From Amphirosellinia nigrospora (taxonomy: Eukaryota > Ascomycota > Sordariomycetes > Xylariales > Xylariaceae), in contig SCHM01000003.1 in NCBI GenBank assembly GCA_004123355.1, forward strand, positions 558,001 to 622,000: 64,000 bases of DNA, read 5' to 3'. Of the stretch, positions 34,395-46,671 are shown one piece after another. The notes under the pieces are model-generated. The model saw nothing but the letters and a program-made list of their open reading frames with translations. It searched no databases and had not been told where the DNA came from. Both the position numbers and the translations under genes were made by a program. How positions within the stretch are numbered: the stretch's first letter is position 1; the number at the start of each line of letters is the position of its first letter.

Positions 34395-35895
34395 GATGTT
34401 GTACAACCGACCGTCGTCTCCCTCCCTTCGTCGTCGTTCTCCAATATTGTCGGGGTGAGCGTTGTCGCCGTTACGCTGACGTATTTGCCGAGCCAGCAAT
34501 GGTTCTCCAAAGGAATCAGGGCGTCGATGGCAGGTGCCGGGGATATGCAAAATGCCTACTCTAACGGCCTTTAATACACTGGCCGTGAATCGTTTCTATC
34601 GTTCTGTGCAATTCCAGGAGTGTAGGTATCTGGAGATTGCAAATGCGCCCTCGACCACAAAGTCCAAAGATGCCAAAAAACGGCACGTGCCGAAGTGGAT
34701 TGTGGTTTGTGTGTGATGGGCGATGGTTGACGGATATAGCCCAATAGGAATAATATATTTGGATAAATAAGGTGCTGAAGAGGTTTCCTGTTGGAGAATC
34801 AATGGTCGGTCTCAAGTTCTTCGGCTCCGCCCCAAATATGCGGTGCAAATCAACGTCATAAAGGCCAGGTGAACGGATCAAAAATTGGCTACGAAGGAGG
34901 ACAATGATCAGCAGCAGTCGGTCGGCTGCCGACGGCATGTCGTAGATAAATTGAAGCTAGCCAGTCAAAAGCTCGCTGCTAGGCGGCGGCGTGCCTGCCC
35001 ATTAGCAATTTCAGGGGTAGCTGCAGGCATGATGAATCCATGAATCAGAACATCCTGGCTCCCTGCGGACCCGCGTCATTGGTAGTGAAGTGTACCGTAG
35101 GTCCTCTAGCCTCGGGGCTAGCATTGTACCTAGGTAGGTAATTGTGTAAGCCGCGATAGTCGCTGAACTCGCAGCTTAAGATTCAATTGTTCATTTCGAC
35201 AACGAAAAGGGAAAACAAAGCTGCTAACATAATCTCACAGCACTACTCATTTAGCCATCTATTTACGTAAGTAGCGTGGTTTTCAGGGTAGGCGTCTGGT
35301 GGAATCTGTGCCTCCTTTTTGAAGTTGGGTTCCGCGCTGAATACACTAAACTCTAGAGCGGGATGGCACACGAATTGTGATCCTCACGTATCACGAATGT
35401 CGCGCGACCACTTACCTCATTCGGATGTCATGCATCATGAACCAACTTGCCCAGTAAACAAACGGGAGCCGAATATGCCACGATAGCATGCGTCGCCGCC
35501 TTTTACTATTATCAAACTGGATGAGTGATGGTCTCCGTCAGAACGACTCTCCCTTTATCTGGGCCTGTGAAGGTGTCGCGATGGCTTATATGGGAAGGAT
35601 TTGCGTCTGGCCCTAGCAAAACCAGTTGTGCGCCGTTGTCTAGTTCTCGTTGCCTTTTGCATCACCTCAATCTGGCTTGAAATGAGACAACTCGATTTTA
35701 AGCCATAGGCATCAGCGGTTTGATTATTTTGTTGTTGTAAAGTGCACACATTTACATCCGTGTCATTTCTCATCATGTCATACCTACCGACCCCCTTCCA
35801 TCAATAACCCGGCATAAGTCGCTATAGATAGTATCTAAATTCCAAAAAGGAAGAGAAGGAGGGAATCTAAGGCTGGCCTATCGCTCTCCAAAGAT
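34395..35895. other. Intergenic, no gene recognised
   Basis: Between the ethanolamine kinase start and the stop of the CorA-like gene. A TACCTAGGTAGGTAAT element lies at about 35128-35143. No supported reading frame is seen. Confidence 0.5.
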
Positions 35896-38004
35896 TCATT
35901 CATCCTCTTCTGGTATCTTGAACCCCAAAGCCCGCGAAAACTTGCGGAACCACTGCATAATCTGGGAAGCCCACTCGTCTAGCGTGTCGCTGGCGAACAT
36001 GAGCAGCCTGCTGAAGAAGAACAGACAGAGAAAGGACACGCTAGCTATAACGGCGAACGAATACCAATAGTCAGTGCCATGCCAATACGTGTACAGGTCC
36101 TCGATCTGTATCGAGAAGTAACTCGTGAGAAAGCTGATGGGCAAGAAGAAGACGCTCAACTTGGCCAGCAGCGTAGCGCTTCTGGTGAGCCTAGCCGTGG
36201 CTTCCGAGTCCTTTTGTTGCGTCAAGTTGAAGTACTGCGCGCGCACTTGTGTCAGTTTCGGGATAAATGGGAAGACGGCAAGCATAGATAGACCTCGGGA
36301 GTCTTACCGTGCTCGAAACCGCACTGATTTCTCCTAAGTATCCTTCGATCGAGTTCAGCATCAGATATTGTAGCCGATCGGCTAACCCTGTCGAATCGGC
36401 TCAAGGCCGTATTTGTCAACATTACCCTGCGGGCATCATCGGCGTGGCCGCTGGGCGCCTGGGCCTCAGGTCTGCTGAGTGCCGTGATCTTGCTGATGAG
36501 ATTCTTGTAGTTCTCGAATAGGTGTTTTAGTTCCCGAAGATCTTTGCTGAGATAGTGCAGTGTGGGGATGATATCGATGCTCTTCCTTCGGATTTTGGGG
36601 CGCTATAGTAGTTAATATCATTGCATCGAAGATTGCCATAGAATAAGGCAAGGAGAAGAGCAAGAACTTACTACGCTCTCGAGTACTTTGTTGGTCTTGT
36701 TCATAGTCAGCGCCTCGTCTAACGCATAGCTTCAGCCACGCGACTTACCATCTGCTCCAGCTTCTTCTCGGCCGTTTTCAGGGGCCCAGCGGCCACGTAG
36801 TCTTCGAATAAGTAATAGAAGAGATTACTGGTGCCTTCGTCGGCCAGGCTCACTGGCTCGCCCCGCTGACAAATGACATGCCCGTTTCATGTCGATTGAT
36901 GCTCGGTCTGTCACGAGTATGCCATTTACTCAGTGGTCGCCGAACCGAGTTAATCGAAAGAGGCTTCTTTTTATATAAGTCGAAGCCATTCTGGGAGAGC
37001 TGTAGGAGGACGTCGAGGGTATTAGCCCTCATATTCTTGAGCTCCTCTTTCTCCCAAGTATTGCGATCTTCCCTATCCGGCACAGGCTCAAACGTTGGCT
37101 GTTCGTGTATTGATAGTACGGTATCTAATGATGGGGTTAGTATCGAGACAGGCGATTCCCTAATAGCCATGGCGACGTACGATCATTGCATAGTGTCAAC
37201 CATTGCCAATGCTTGGGAGGCATCATGCTTTTGTTGTGATGTTCGTGCTGACCCGTTGGCCGCTTATGTAACCAATGGGCCCCGATACATAAGGCTTTTC
37301 AGGGCAGGTCAGTAATTGTCTTTGCGATTCCCAGGAAATATAACTACCTTTTTGTGTCTGGTCGGTTGAAAAATAATTCACAGTACTCTTAACTTGTAGG
37401 TATAGTTCCATACTGTCATCATCCACATCTTCCATTGACTCGTCATCATTTTTCTGGAGCTGAAGACTCGAATGCGACTCGGTGGGATGGCTGCTACTCG
37501 CAGCATGACCGACATCCCCAAGCTCAACATCCCATGACGATGAAAATGCTTAGCGAAAGTATGCCTATCTCTAGCCCGGCGCGAGGAATTTGTCGTCTGT
37601 CGTTGCGCGGACAAACACATCAAGCGGACCAATCTCTCAGAGAACTCATAATGGTTTCCGATGGCTTTTACAGCCGTCGGCTGAGTGCTGGGATTCCATA
37701 TATTTCTTGAGACTAGATTAGTGTACTTGCACGCGACGTCACCTCTCGAGGGCGGGGGCGATACCTACATCCATCGGATTGGATATTGATTTGTGTCTCT
37801 TCGACTTGTTAGTAGCCTCTCGATGTCGGCGGCGTCGAGATCGAAGGCGATGCGTGCTCGCTCGGGCCCAAATTCGACTACAAAATTCTGGCTGGCAGGG
37901 TTTATGGCATGTGGCTCAGCTTTTCGAAAGACGTCGTCGAGATCGAAATCTTCGAACTTAGCGGTTGGGCTGTTCGGTGCCTCGGGTGGGCCAGGAGAAG
38001 CCAT
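35896..38004 (-). CDS. CorA-like Mg2+ transporter-family membrane protein
   Basis: A fungal member of the CorA-like superfamily. The first exons fit at 38004-37769, 37705-37348, 37294-37181 and 37124-36749; further short exons follow. The N-terminal half has RWINIWNPSTQPTAVKAIGNHY, the LCIGAHWLH block and WLTLCNDHTVLSIHEQP, the usual soluble alpha/beta part. The C-terminus has the long helix (IDIIPTLHYLSKDLRELKH, LQYLMLNSIEGYL) and two membrane segments (LSVFFLPISFLTSYFSIQ and YSFAVIASVSFLCLFFFS). The GMN loop motif of true CorA channels is absent, replaced by SYFSIQ, so magnesium transport is not assured. Frame problems lie near 37531 (G missing), 36881 (G missing) and 36385 (extra G). It is divergent from the acetyltransferase gene. 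Confidence 0.85.
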
Positions 38005-38777
38005 AGACAAACCACAACGATGATGTCGCGTCTATTGATGCACACTTAGATATCTATCAAATTCTAATAGCAGACTCGAGTCGTATTGGAACCTTCTTCG
38101 TGCAAGAGAAGGAAATTAAAGTGAAGAGAAGTCGAGCTTGTTAGCGACTGTCATATGTTTAAAGCTGATGTGACGTTCAGCTGTCCAGCCCCAACCAACA
38201 CAATAGAAGCCCACCTGCAGGCTGCAGGGATCGCTCTGGCCAGCGTCACGCGCGCGGCTCCAGATATATAAGTAAGTACATATGATGATATAAGTGCTGT
38301 GTCGCCCAATAGCTATAGTCCATCCTGTGCCGCCACAGCCATTCAAATCCACGGCAAGGCTGGGAATCTATGGCAAGTAAATTGTCTCAGCCATAGCAGA
38401 AAAAACAAGCCGCGATGCGATTTGCTTTTTAAAGACGACAAGGTCCGATATCACGGCGCACCCGCTGTAGGTGACTCTTAGCTTTCTGACTCATTTGAAG
38501 ACACCGTCAGACATTGTCACTATACATGCTGTAACAACTCGCCTATAAAAATACGAGGCATTGAATTTTAAGGCGATAGAAAATGCCTTCTTAATTAGTG
38601 CAACGCTTGTTGATCTGCTCGTGATCGTTGTATTTCATACTAAGGGATACCGAGCAAGCGCTAGCGAGTTAGACGTCAAAAGGTGCAAAACCCATGACTC
38701 TCTCGACGATGTTGGTCGACCTGTCAGCAGACTCGCCTCGATTATCTCTTAATTTGAGCAGCACACTTTCCAACAAA
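38005..38777. promoter_or_regulatory. Divergent promoter region, CorA-like / GNAT
   Basis: About 770 bp between two head-to-head genes. I see no specific binding site that I can support and no coding sequence. Confidence 0.35.
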
Positions 38778-39568
38778 ATGTCAGTAGAAGACAGAGTGGC
38801 AGGGGATACGAGTGTCACACCCAAGTTTAGGATCGCCATCATCCCCGCTGACGAGGAGGGGTGCCGTTTTGTTCTCGAGAAATACAAGCCCTTCAGGCTT
38901 GCATCACTCCAACAAGATGCCGACGGTACGTTGCACCACCAAGTGTCTTGGTCACGGCATTTATGCGTCACTCATGATGCTTAACCCACCACAAGCTGAC
39001 ACTATGTCAAAATTTCTGGTTCAACAGCATTCGGTTCCACTTACGCACGAGAGATCGCATTCGATGATGCGGCATGGTTCGGCCGTATCAAGAACCCTCT
39101 AGCCACCACTTTCGTCGCCGTCAAGTCGGACGACGACAACCAGGTCGTGGCCTCGACCGCGCTGATCGGCCCGTTACCGAATGCGAACCCGGCAAGCAAT
39201 CCCTACCAGATCGTTTCCAACGCGATACCACAAAGCGATGCAGCTAAGGAGGACAATGAAAACCATCATGCGAACAGCGAGCCACTGTGCTTCCAGATGT
39301 CTGCCGTCTACACGATTCCCGAGGCTCGGGGCAGGGGCTCGCCAAGTCCCTAATCAAGGCGGCGACAGAAGAGGCACACAACCGGGCCCGAGGACAAGGG
39401 AGACCTCTAATGCTCAGTATAGTTGTCTACGCAAACAATAATGCCGCGATATCAGTCTACGAGCGCTGTGGATTTGCGACGAGTGCAGAAGAGCCTAAGC
39501 TCGTGTTCAATCCCCTCAAGAACGTGTCCGAAAAGCAGCTGAACATGTACTATCAAGGATTGTTATAA
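38778..39568 (+). CDS. GNAT-family N-acetyltransferase
   Basis: An acetyl-CoA-dependent transferase; the acceptor is unknown. Two exons fit: 38778-38925 and 39028-39568. The acetyl-CoA pyrophosphate-binding motif A is ARGQGLAKSLIKAATEEA, preceded by beta-strand FQMSAVYTIPEARG, and the C-terminal motif B is NNNAAISVYERCGF. One G is missing in the GGGG run at about 39328-39331, exactly inside motif A. Restoring it gives 229 aa, a normal size. The AAWFGRIKNP element suggests a fungus-specific subfamily. The start at 38778 is the Met nearest the FRIAIIPADEEGC block; an upstream in-frame extension to 38694 is possible but unlike a conserved start. Confidence 0.85.
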
Positions 39569-40438
39569 TATTTGACGCATGTTACCAATTTAACATGTAT
39601 GACCTTTATATTAACTAACTCTCAGGTACACACTACTGAGCAGATACACGCGACATATAAGTAGCATGGACAATCAAGAGGTGTAGCAGGGCGGCCGGAT
39701 TCCGAGTGCCGTCGTTCGTGGAAATGAGGAGGGATCGTGAAGACCGCTAGCAAACCTCATCGCCGTCTGTGGTTTGCTACCATGTAGCGAAGGTAGATGA
39801 ACACGATGGGGAACGCCAAGACCACGGCCACCGCAATCAAATCCTGCAGGGGTCCCCTTTTCAAAATTATTCCACAATTGGCAGCTTGTGACGTCGTTTC
39901 CGCACCCATCGTCCAACGAGAATGCTGCTGCGCAAGGAGATTGCCCATCCCTATTGAAGCAGTCCACTACCATGCCCGATCATTCCCCCATTTACTATGT
40001 TTCAGACCACGCCAATCCTCTGGGTCAATGATGATCCTGGCAATCCTTTCCGTTGACACGCTACTAATAGACCACCGAGCGTAAAAGTAAATTTGAGCGG
40101 ACACTGGACCCTGGATATTTAGAGAGGAAGGCTACCGAGATGGGAAAATGGGGACTTATACATAACGGTAGAGAAATCCTACCTGTAAAGCATGCCTATC
40201 CTAACTTCCATTCTTTTGCTCGTCGTCCATCCTAACTCACCTTCATTCGTTCCTTACGTGAAACAGTTGACTATACAGTATAGTCTGAAGGCGACAGCGT
40301 TGACAAGCCGGCCTTCGTTCCATTCATTTCATACAGATTTATTACCAATTCTGGTATACCACGCTCTTTACCCTTTACACGGGAAGCAAAAATCCATCGC
40401 AATACACCACAACGAGAGTTATAGGACAAGAAAGAAAG
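39569..40438. other. Intergenic, upstream of the CFEM gene
   Basis: No supported gene. A 63-codon frame on the minus strand (39948-39757) starts with ATG and ends with a hydrophobic segment (LIAVAVVLAFPIVFIYL); I do not annotate it as a gene. Confidence 0.45.
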
Positions 40439-41193
40439 ATGCCTTCCATGCAATCAACCGTCATCCTAGCCACGGCCCTTCTGGGTTCGCTGCTTCAGCA
40501 TGCCGCCGCAGCCCCGGAGGCTGTTAGCAAACGCGCCGATATACAGTTTCCGGATTGCATTGCGACTTGCATGCGTAACTCGGGCTGCTTTGACTCCAAG
40601 TGTATCTGCAAGAAGGCTGACGACGGCATCTTGTCCGACATTGTCATCTGCATGAACCAGTGGTGCCCGGCTGATATCACGGCCAAGGATTTGATATCGC
40701 CCCTGGAGGGCGAATGCAACCTGCCCAAGTCGGCCGTCCAAGATGCTGAGAAGAAGGGTGGTGTTATAGCGAACACCGGCGATGAGACGTCGTCCGCAAA
40801 GCCGACAGCTACCCCTACCCGAGCAGCAAGGGTGGCAAGGATGGCGGCAAGGACGACGAGATTACCATGACCTATGATCTGGGCAAGCCAGTGACTGCCG
40901 CCGCTGAGACCACCACGGCCGTGACGCCCGCTATCTCTGGCACTCTAACTGTTCCTACCGACGCCGCTGAGACTGGTCTATTGACTGACGGCGACAACGT
41001 GTCAACGGCTGCCGTGACTGGTTCGCTGGGTGCAGCAACGAGCACTCATGCCACAGCTACACCTTCGTCTAGCCCTACCGCTGGCGGCTCCACTAGCTCA
41101 GACGATCACGGCAGCGCTGCCGGTCTTTCGAGCCAATCCTCCATCTTCGGTATTGTCGCTGCTGTAGGTGTTGCGTTAGCTCTGGGTTTCTAA
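40439..41193 (+). CDS. CFEM-domain GPI-anchored protein
   Basis: CFEM proteins are fungal surface proteins, some of which bind heme or act in host contact. A signal peptide (MPSMQSTVILATALLGSLLQ) is followed by the CFEM domain with all eight cysteines (PDCIATC, SGC, SKCIC, VIC, QWC, GEC) and the Asp in KKADDG. A Lys/Gly/Asp linker, a Ser/Thr/Ala-rich stalk and a C-terminal hydrophobic tail (IFGIVAAVGVALALGF) point to GPI anchoring. One C is missing in the CCCC run at 40812-40815; with it the linker reads YPSSKGGKDGGKDDE and the protein is 251 aa in a single exon. A membrane role in iron uptake or as an effector is possible but not shown. Confidence 0.9.
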
Positions 41194-41689
41194 ATGGATC
41201 AAGCACGCCCCCTCGGCTATACCAGTTCATATAGCCGGGTGATTAAATGGTGTTGTGTCGAATAGGAGAAACGCGGCCGCTTACTAGGCAAGGCTACAGC
41301 ACAACCACACCTAATTTCATTGTATATAACCGAATGTGTTTTCTATGAGCATAACCATTTGCTGTTGAATTAGCGGTCATGATACCAGAGCATTAGCAAA
41401 GTTAACTTGTGTTCAAAAACAAGACTTAATATCACTTTTTATCGCGAGCACACTCGACCACGGGTGAATGGGATCAGTCTCTAGGAACAAACTGCGACCG
41501 AGCCACCTAACATAATGACGGCCCGTCTGCTTCTTCGATTTGAGATTGCGATTTATTACAGCCGATGATAACTTGATGTTTTTCATAATATCTTCTATCA
41601 GCCATAAGCTCAACCTAAGGAGTGTGCAGTGAATACCAAGGCTAACTGTCTCACTTCTCTGACCATACACTTTTACATGTTCAATGAGA
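41194..41689. other. 3' flanks of the CFEM gene and MSH5
   Basis: The two genes converge here. AT-rich sequence without a supported gene. An open frame on the minus strand (41736-41413) overlaps the MSH5 end but shows no family features. Confidence 0.45.
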
Positions 41690-44600
41690 TCAGGTATAAT
41701 GCGCCATATCAAATTTAGCACAAGTCTCCCCGTCACGATCCAAGTTCCTGTAACGACTCAGAAGCACTAACGATAAGATGTTCTCAAGCTTGCGCCGGAA
41801 CCAGGTCTTAGTCTCAAGCCTTGGGATCGGTTCTGGGGGTTGTGCAAAGTCCTCCTTAAGAAATTGTCGGGTGACTGCCTCGGCTCTCCTTAAATTTCGT
41901 ACGTCATCCTCTGATAGTTTTGAGCATACAACTTCCAAATCTTCGTGATGCGCCATTTGAAGTATGATTGATTCGCCCTTTTTACGATTGCCTGGTCAAC
42001 CCCGTTCATTGCAGCACAACGACTGCGCTAGAGATGCTTTTGCCGGGTGCAAGCTGGTACAAATGTCACCTGGTCCTCCATTGTTGGAGCGTCGAGGTGT
42101 ATGTGGATTTCCATGTGGGCAAACACTAACTCGTCACTTTCTGTGAGAAACGGTTGTCCAGGATCTCATGGAAGTGGGTTGCAACTAGGACCTTCGGCCG
42201 TTCACGGTCGAGGCCAGCGAAATGATTAATGGCAGCAGTTACCAGGCCTGCGCCATCTTGGCTGTTTGTCCCTTTCCCAAATTCGTCAATGATAATCAAA
42301 CTTCGTCGGGTTGCGAAGTTCATAGTAAACGCGACTTGGCGTAAGTCGGTAGCAAATGCGCTCTCGGAGCGAGCCACGCTTTCTCGCGTTGCAATCCGTG
42401 TTAAGATGCGATCTGTTAGGCCTATTTGAGCATAGTCTGCTGGTACGAAGCACCCAATGTGCGCCAGATAGACAATAATTGCAACCTGTTTAAGATATAC
42501 ACTCTTTCCAGAATGATTAGGGCCCGTAATAATGATTGTACTTGGCGATTTTAGAGAGCCATCAGCCACCTCGAAAGTTGAAGTGTCCTCATGTTCGTGC
42601 ATGTGCTCGCCCGTTCCTCCAGCCATGAAGCAGTCATTGGGAATGAAAGATGGCGTGACTAGTTCTTGTAAAATGTGACGGCCACCTTCGATGTGTATAA
42701 TATTTGTGTTGGTCATCTTGGGTGCTGTCCACTTGTTTTGACCGCAGAAAGTGGCCAGGGCGAGCAGACTATCAAGTTCACCAAGCACATCTGATGCTGC
42801 TAATATTGCTGCTTCTCGATCGAGGATTGTGACCGCGAGCTGGTGGGTAATTTCTATCTCCCGATCTGCAAGAAATAAGCTTATGGGAAAAACAGCTTCC
42901 ACAGTGTACGTACCTATGATCATGCAATATGGGTCACCAAGTTCCTCGTCCATCTCCTTCATCCGCCTGTTTTTATAGTAGGCATATCCATCCACAATAA
43001 ACATGCAGTCCCATGTATCATGCAATCCTTCTCCATCGTAATTGCCTTTACCAGTCTGTGAGTTGACTGATACTGTAGTCAAAAACCCGAGTTGGGGGAG
43101 GAAAATGCAGGCTTGTACATACTTCCTGGCCCATTCCGGAATGCCACTCCGTAGTTTAGCATTCACGTTAGCAAGCAAATGTTCCATGCCATCGTAGATT
43201 CTCTTACGTTCATCCAAATCAGCGTCAATGCCTTGTTTTACGGCTGTTCTGCCTCGATCCACGGACTGGTCGAAGTCAATTGTTTCGGTAATCAGTTCTC
43301 CAATTTGACGAATCTGGAACAGGTCGACAACTTGGATTACCTTACAAGTTTTATATTAGTGAGACACCTTGAGAAATAGGTCGCCAGCAACTACCTTTTT
43401 CACTATGTCTACCTTCTCTGCATCTGGCAGTGTTTGAAGTGATTCTCTTAACCGTAGGCTGTAAGCAGCAAACTTTTGGAGAACGGCCCAAACACTGTTT
43501 ACCACAGATATCTTTCGGCCAAGGCTATCGATCCCTTTTCGTAAAAGTAATACGATGGATTTCATGTCTTTAATTTTCCTTAGATCTTTGCTGATGCTAC
43601 ACAGCGCATCGGCGTTACCGGGGCGAAGAAAAAAAGCGATTGTCCATTGTCTCTCACGAATGACGTCGATATCAATGCTTGGTTGCAAGAACATACGACG
43701 CAGTTTTAATCTGCCCTGAGGCGTGACGGCTAGGTGAGAGAAGAGACCGTAGAGCGAGAGACCCTCTTTCGCGCCTGACGTAGAGCCTGTAGGGCCACGC
43801 TGAAGACTATTGGGATGGTACTCCGGTTGCATAATCTGCAATGAAACGAGGGTGTCGGCATTGATAAACATCGAGTTGAATAAAGAAAACATTTCCACAG
43901 ACCGGACTCTAAATGCGACTAGAGCATCAGGATCGTTTGGTAGATACTGCGTCGTTCTCCTGCGCTGAATGTCATTTAGCACTGCACCGGCGCAGCCAAT
44001 CTGGATATTGTTAGACTTGAATTTCAAGACACACGGCTGAAAGGGTCCTAACAGTGAGGCGGCTGTCTAGATTGATATATGTCGCCAACCGCATGAGTTG
44101 CCCCTGCCTAGATTCTCGGGTCTGGGAATCATCATCCTCGAGCACAGCATCATCCACAACTGTGGTATATATCATGCTCTGTGGACCATTCATTCCCAGA
44201 TGAAGGTCGAGTAATCTGTTTCTGCCTGTTTCATAACGAAAGTCTGTCGAATTCAAATTTCTTAGGATATAAGCGCCTGGGAAATCCCCTAGAGGGAGTT
44301 TAGCGTTCGCACAATGACGATGGCTTAGAACGATACCTTACCCCGACTACCGTTGACGTCTTGTGAGCCCTTGTAAGGAATTGAGACAGAGACTCGGGCG
44401 CCCTCGCAGATATGAGTACCGAGGTAGGCTGCACGTGAAGAAGTAAAGTCTCAACAAGGTCGATACCGGCCATTGCCACATCTTCAAGCAGGTACAGAGC
44501 TTCTTCCAGAACAACATAGTACGCACATCCTAGAGTAGAGCCTCGAGGGCCACGGTCTCTCATATCAATCGCCATGATAATTTCATTCATTGCATCAGCG

Positions 44601-44976
44601 CTCTCGTCCTCGAGAGCCTTATTGTCCTGTCCGCTCGACTCAAACCCATAGTTCCGGCCCACAGCCGGTGGAAGCCCAGGAGGTGAACATGATGAGTATG
44701 TTGGCCCATGGGCCCGTGTAAGAAACAAGGGCGAAGACTCACGAATTGGCGTATCAGAACGACGGCCGACAGTGTTTGTAGCCCCGACAAATGACTAACA
44801 GGGCGCGCTTGGTGGAAACCTTGCCCGTGTCTGGATATGACTGAGGAGGGACGACGTTCTGTGGGATACGGTGTTTGTGATCGTGACACCATTCTTCTTC
44901 CAACTCTCCGGAAAGAAGTAGATGTGGCAGAGGACGACCTAAGGGAGGCCTGCGAATCTCGCGGATAGGATGCCAT
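41690..44976 (-). CDS. msh5: MutS homologue MSH5 (meiotic crossover factor)
   Basis: MSH5 pairs with MSH4 as a sliding clamp that stabilises meiotic crossover intermediates; it has no mismatch-recognition domain. The C-terminal ATPase has Walker A GPNHSGKSVYLKQVA, IGCFVPADYAQIGLTDRILTRI, the MSH5-typical TRESVARSESAF, Walker B IIIDEFGKGTNSQDGAG and VLVATHFHEI. Upstream are IIMAIDMRDRG, the core domain (AVTPQGRLKLRRMFLQP) and the clamp helices, spread over several exons. At least four single bases are missing at the 3' end alone (between about 41950 and 42150), where the frame otherwise changes repeatedly. MSH4 was considered and rejected on the Walker and TRES motifs. The start at 44976 (MASYPRDSQ) is tentative; 45003 is the alternative. 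Exon borders are approximate. Confidence 0.9.
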
Positions 44977-45519
44977 TTTGTTGAGGTTACTGTAACTTTC
45001 CATATAAACCCTTAGTTCTGGGCTCCCTACAATCTAAGCCGAAGAGAATGCAAGCAGTCAGGCGATCCCGCTGAATGTTGGAATTGCAGGGTGGTTGCAC
45101 CCTCGACAGGAATACGCTTAGACCCAGGAGATGTTTATTTAGAACTACCTCTCACCTGTACATTTAGCATTGCAGAAGGAGAAAGTGCGCCATGTGCCAC
45201 CTAAGTAGATAGCAATGCACTCATTGAAAGGTTGTAGGAGCGAGAAGGCAGGAGCCCGGGTTTCCATGGGAGGAAGGAATGAGCATATATGGGCTGAGCG
45301 TGAACTATGGGCAACTGCCTACCTAGATGCCGGTGGCACCACGCCCTTCGTTTCATATGTGGTAGCTTCCGTTGATTACTTATCTATGATGTCTGTAATC
45401 AATGTTTCTATGTTAGGGTCGTCACTACATCGATCTCATCTTCTCCACCAGAGGTGGATTGTAAAGACGCCCTACGCAGATAACAAGTAGGTAATGGATC
45501 CTATCGTTTGTAGCGTGTA
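44977..45519. other. Intergenic between MSH5 and EMC5
   Basis: Upstream of MSH5 and downstream of EMC5, both on the minus strand. No supported gene or motif. Confidence 0.5.
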
Positions 45520-46016
45520 TTATGTTCCGGTTGGTTTCTCTTTCACCCATGTAGCAAACTCTTTCCTTTGCTGTCGAATATCAACAAACCCTGGACGACT
45601 CTCCAGTAGACGAAAGGGGTTTCCGACAAAGTCTTTCTCGACTTCTCCACTGCTATTCTTGAACCCCGCCTCTCCTTCCCGCTCTATCTTGCCGGCCCAA
45701 ACGCGCCATTGTATAGGGCGGAGCTGAGATGTCCCTGTTACGAGCCCCAACAGACAATCAAAGTTGCGAGAATAGTCTCGATTGTAATGTCGATGGGAAG
45801 TGAGGAGACGGCACTTGATTGGGCCGAGGCTAGGGAAGAAAGCGACGCAGCCCGGTGGGATTGGAGAGCAGAATGTTCGTGCGCCGAGTAGCAGCTATAC
45901 GTGAAGGCTGGTCAGTAGCCGAAGCTTTCTTGTCTGTAATATCGGAAGCATTGGTGCATACGCATGGGTTAACAGGATCAGCCCAAAGGTGGTGGTACTC
46001 TTAGAAGCCACGTCAT
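45520..46016 (-). CDS. emc5: ER membrane complex subunit 5 (EMC5/MMgT family)
   Basis: EMC5 is a small two-span subunit of the ER membrane protein complex that inserts membrane proteins; the family is also called membrane magnesium transporter. Two exons fit: 46016-45962 and 45894-45520. The reading is FGLILLTHACYSAHEHSAL across the splice, then LPIDITIETILATLIVCWGLVTG (second span) and the diagnostic LRPIQWRVWAGKIEREG, NPFRLLESRPGFVDIR and QRKEFATWVKEK. Two single bases are missing: a G in the GGGG run at 45745-45748 and one base near 46002. With both, the protein is 143 aa, the family size. Because of its size and the two breaks it is easy to overlook. The start at 46016 is inferred. Confidence 0.8.
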
Positions 46017-46671
46017 GTCGTCCTTTCTTCTACACGAGTCTGCCTATGGCGTGGCGATGATGTGGCAAGTAAGCCGAGAGAGGTATTCTAGCAAGTACCT
46101 AGGTAATTCAGGTATACACCCTCTATGATGACTTTGACACACAATGTCTGGATGTGGATTCATGCCCGGAGGCAATCACTTAAAGTCTAGCTAAATGAAT
46201 TATCTTCCAAGTATAATATGTTCAATTGACTAACAGAGAAACCGAAGTTATTCATATACAAGGTTTGTACGGCCTTCGGTGTCCAGGTGGGCAATACCTG
46301 GGTTTTGATTGGTCCCTCTGAGCGGGATTTAAACTGAAGGTGCAGCTCAACGGTCGCCGTAGCCCACCTTTCTGAGACCTTTACAGGCAGAACAGCCCAC
46401 CAAAATTAACCCGCGTCAAAATCCCGCAACACCAGTTGTTTAGTGTAGCTATTAAAAGCAGACGGAGGGGCACTCTCTCCTCTGGGCAACTCCACCTCTC
46501 GACACTACCAACACAAACACAGTTGACTAAACTAGTTCATCATCGATCCACTTGGGCTATTCGAGGCTCCTAGATCACACACTTCCATTGACTCGTCGTC
46601 ATCTTGAGCAGACGTGCACGCATCAATTGCTTCAGTCGTTGATTCTTTCTCGGAATCACTCACTCTCCACC
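46017..46671. promoter_or_regulatory. Divergent promoter region, EMC5 / HAD phosphatase
   Basis: About 655 bp between head-to-head genes. An inverted CCAAT box (GATTGG) lies near 46307, and CCTAGGTAATTCAGG is at about 46099-46113. The part close to the HAD gene is CT- and CA-rich. Control of both genes from here is inferred from layout. Confidence 0.4.

Noticed and set aside
41690-44976. Assignment of the MutS homologue as MSH4
   Set aside because: The TRESVARSESAF segment, the GPNHSGKSVYLKQVA Walker A context and the IIMAIDMRDRG block fit MSH5 better.
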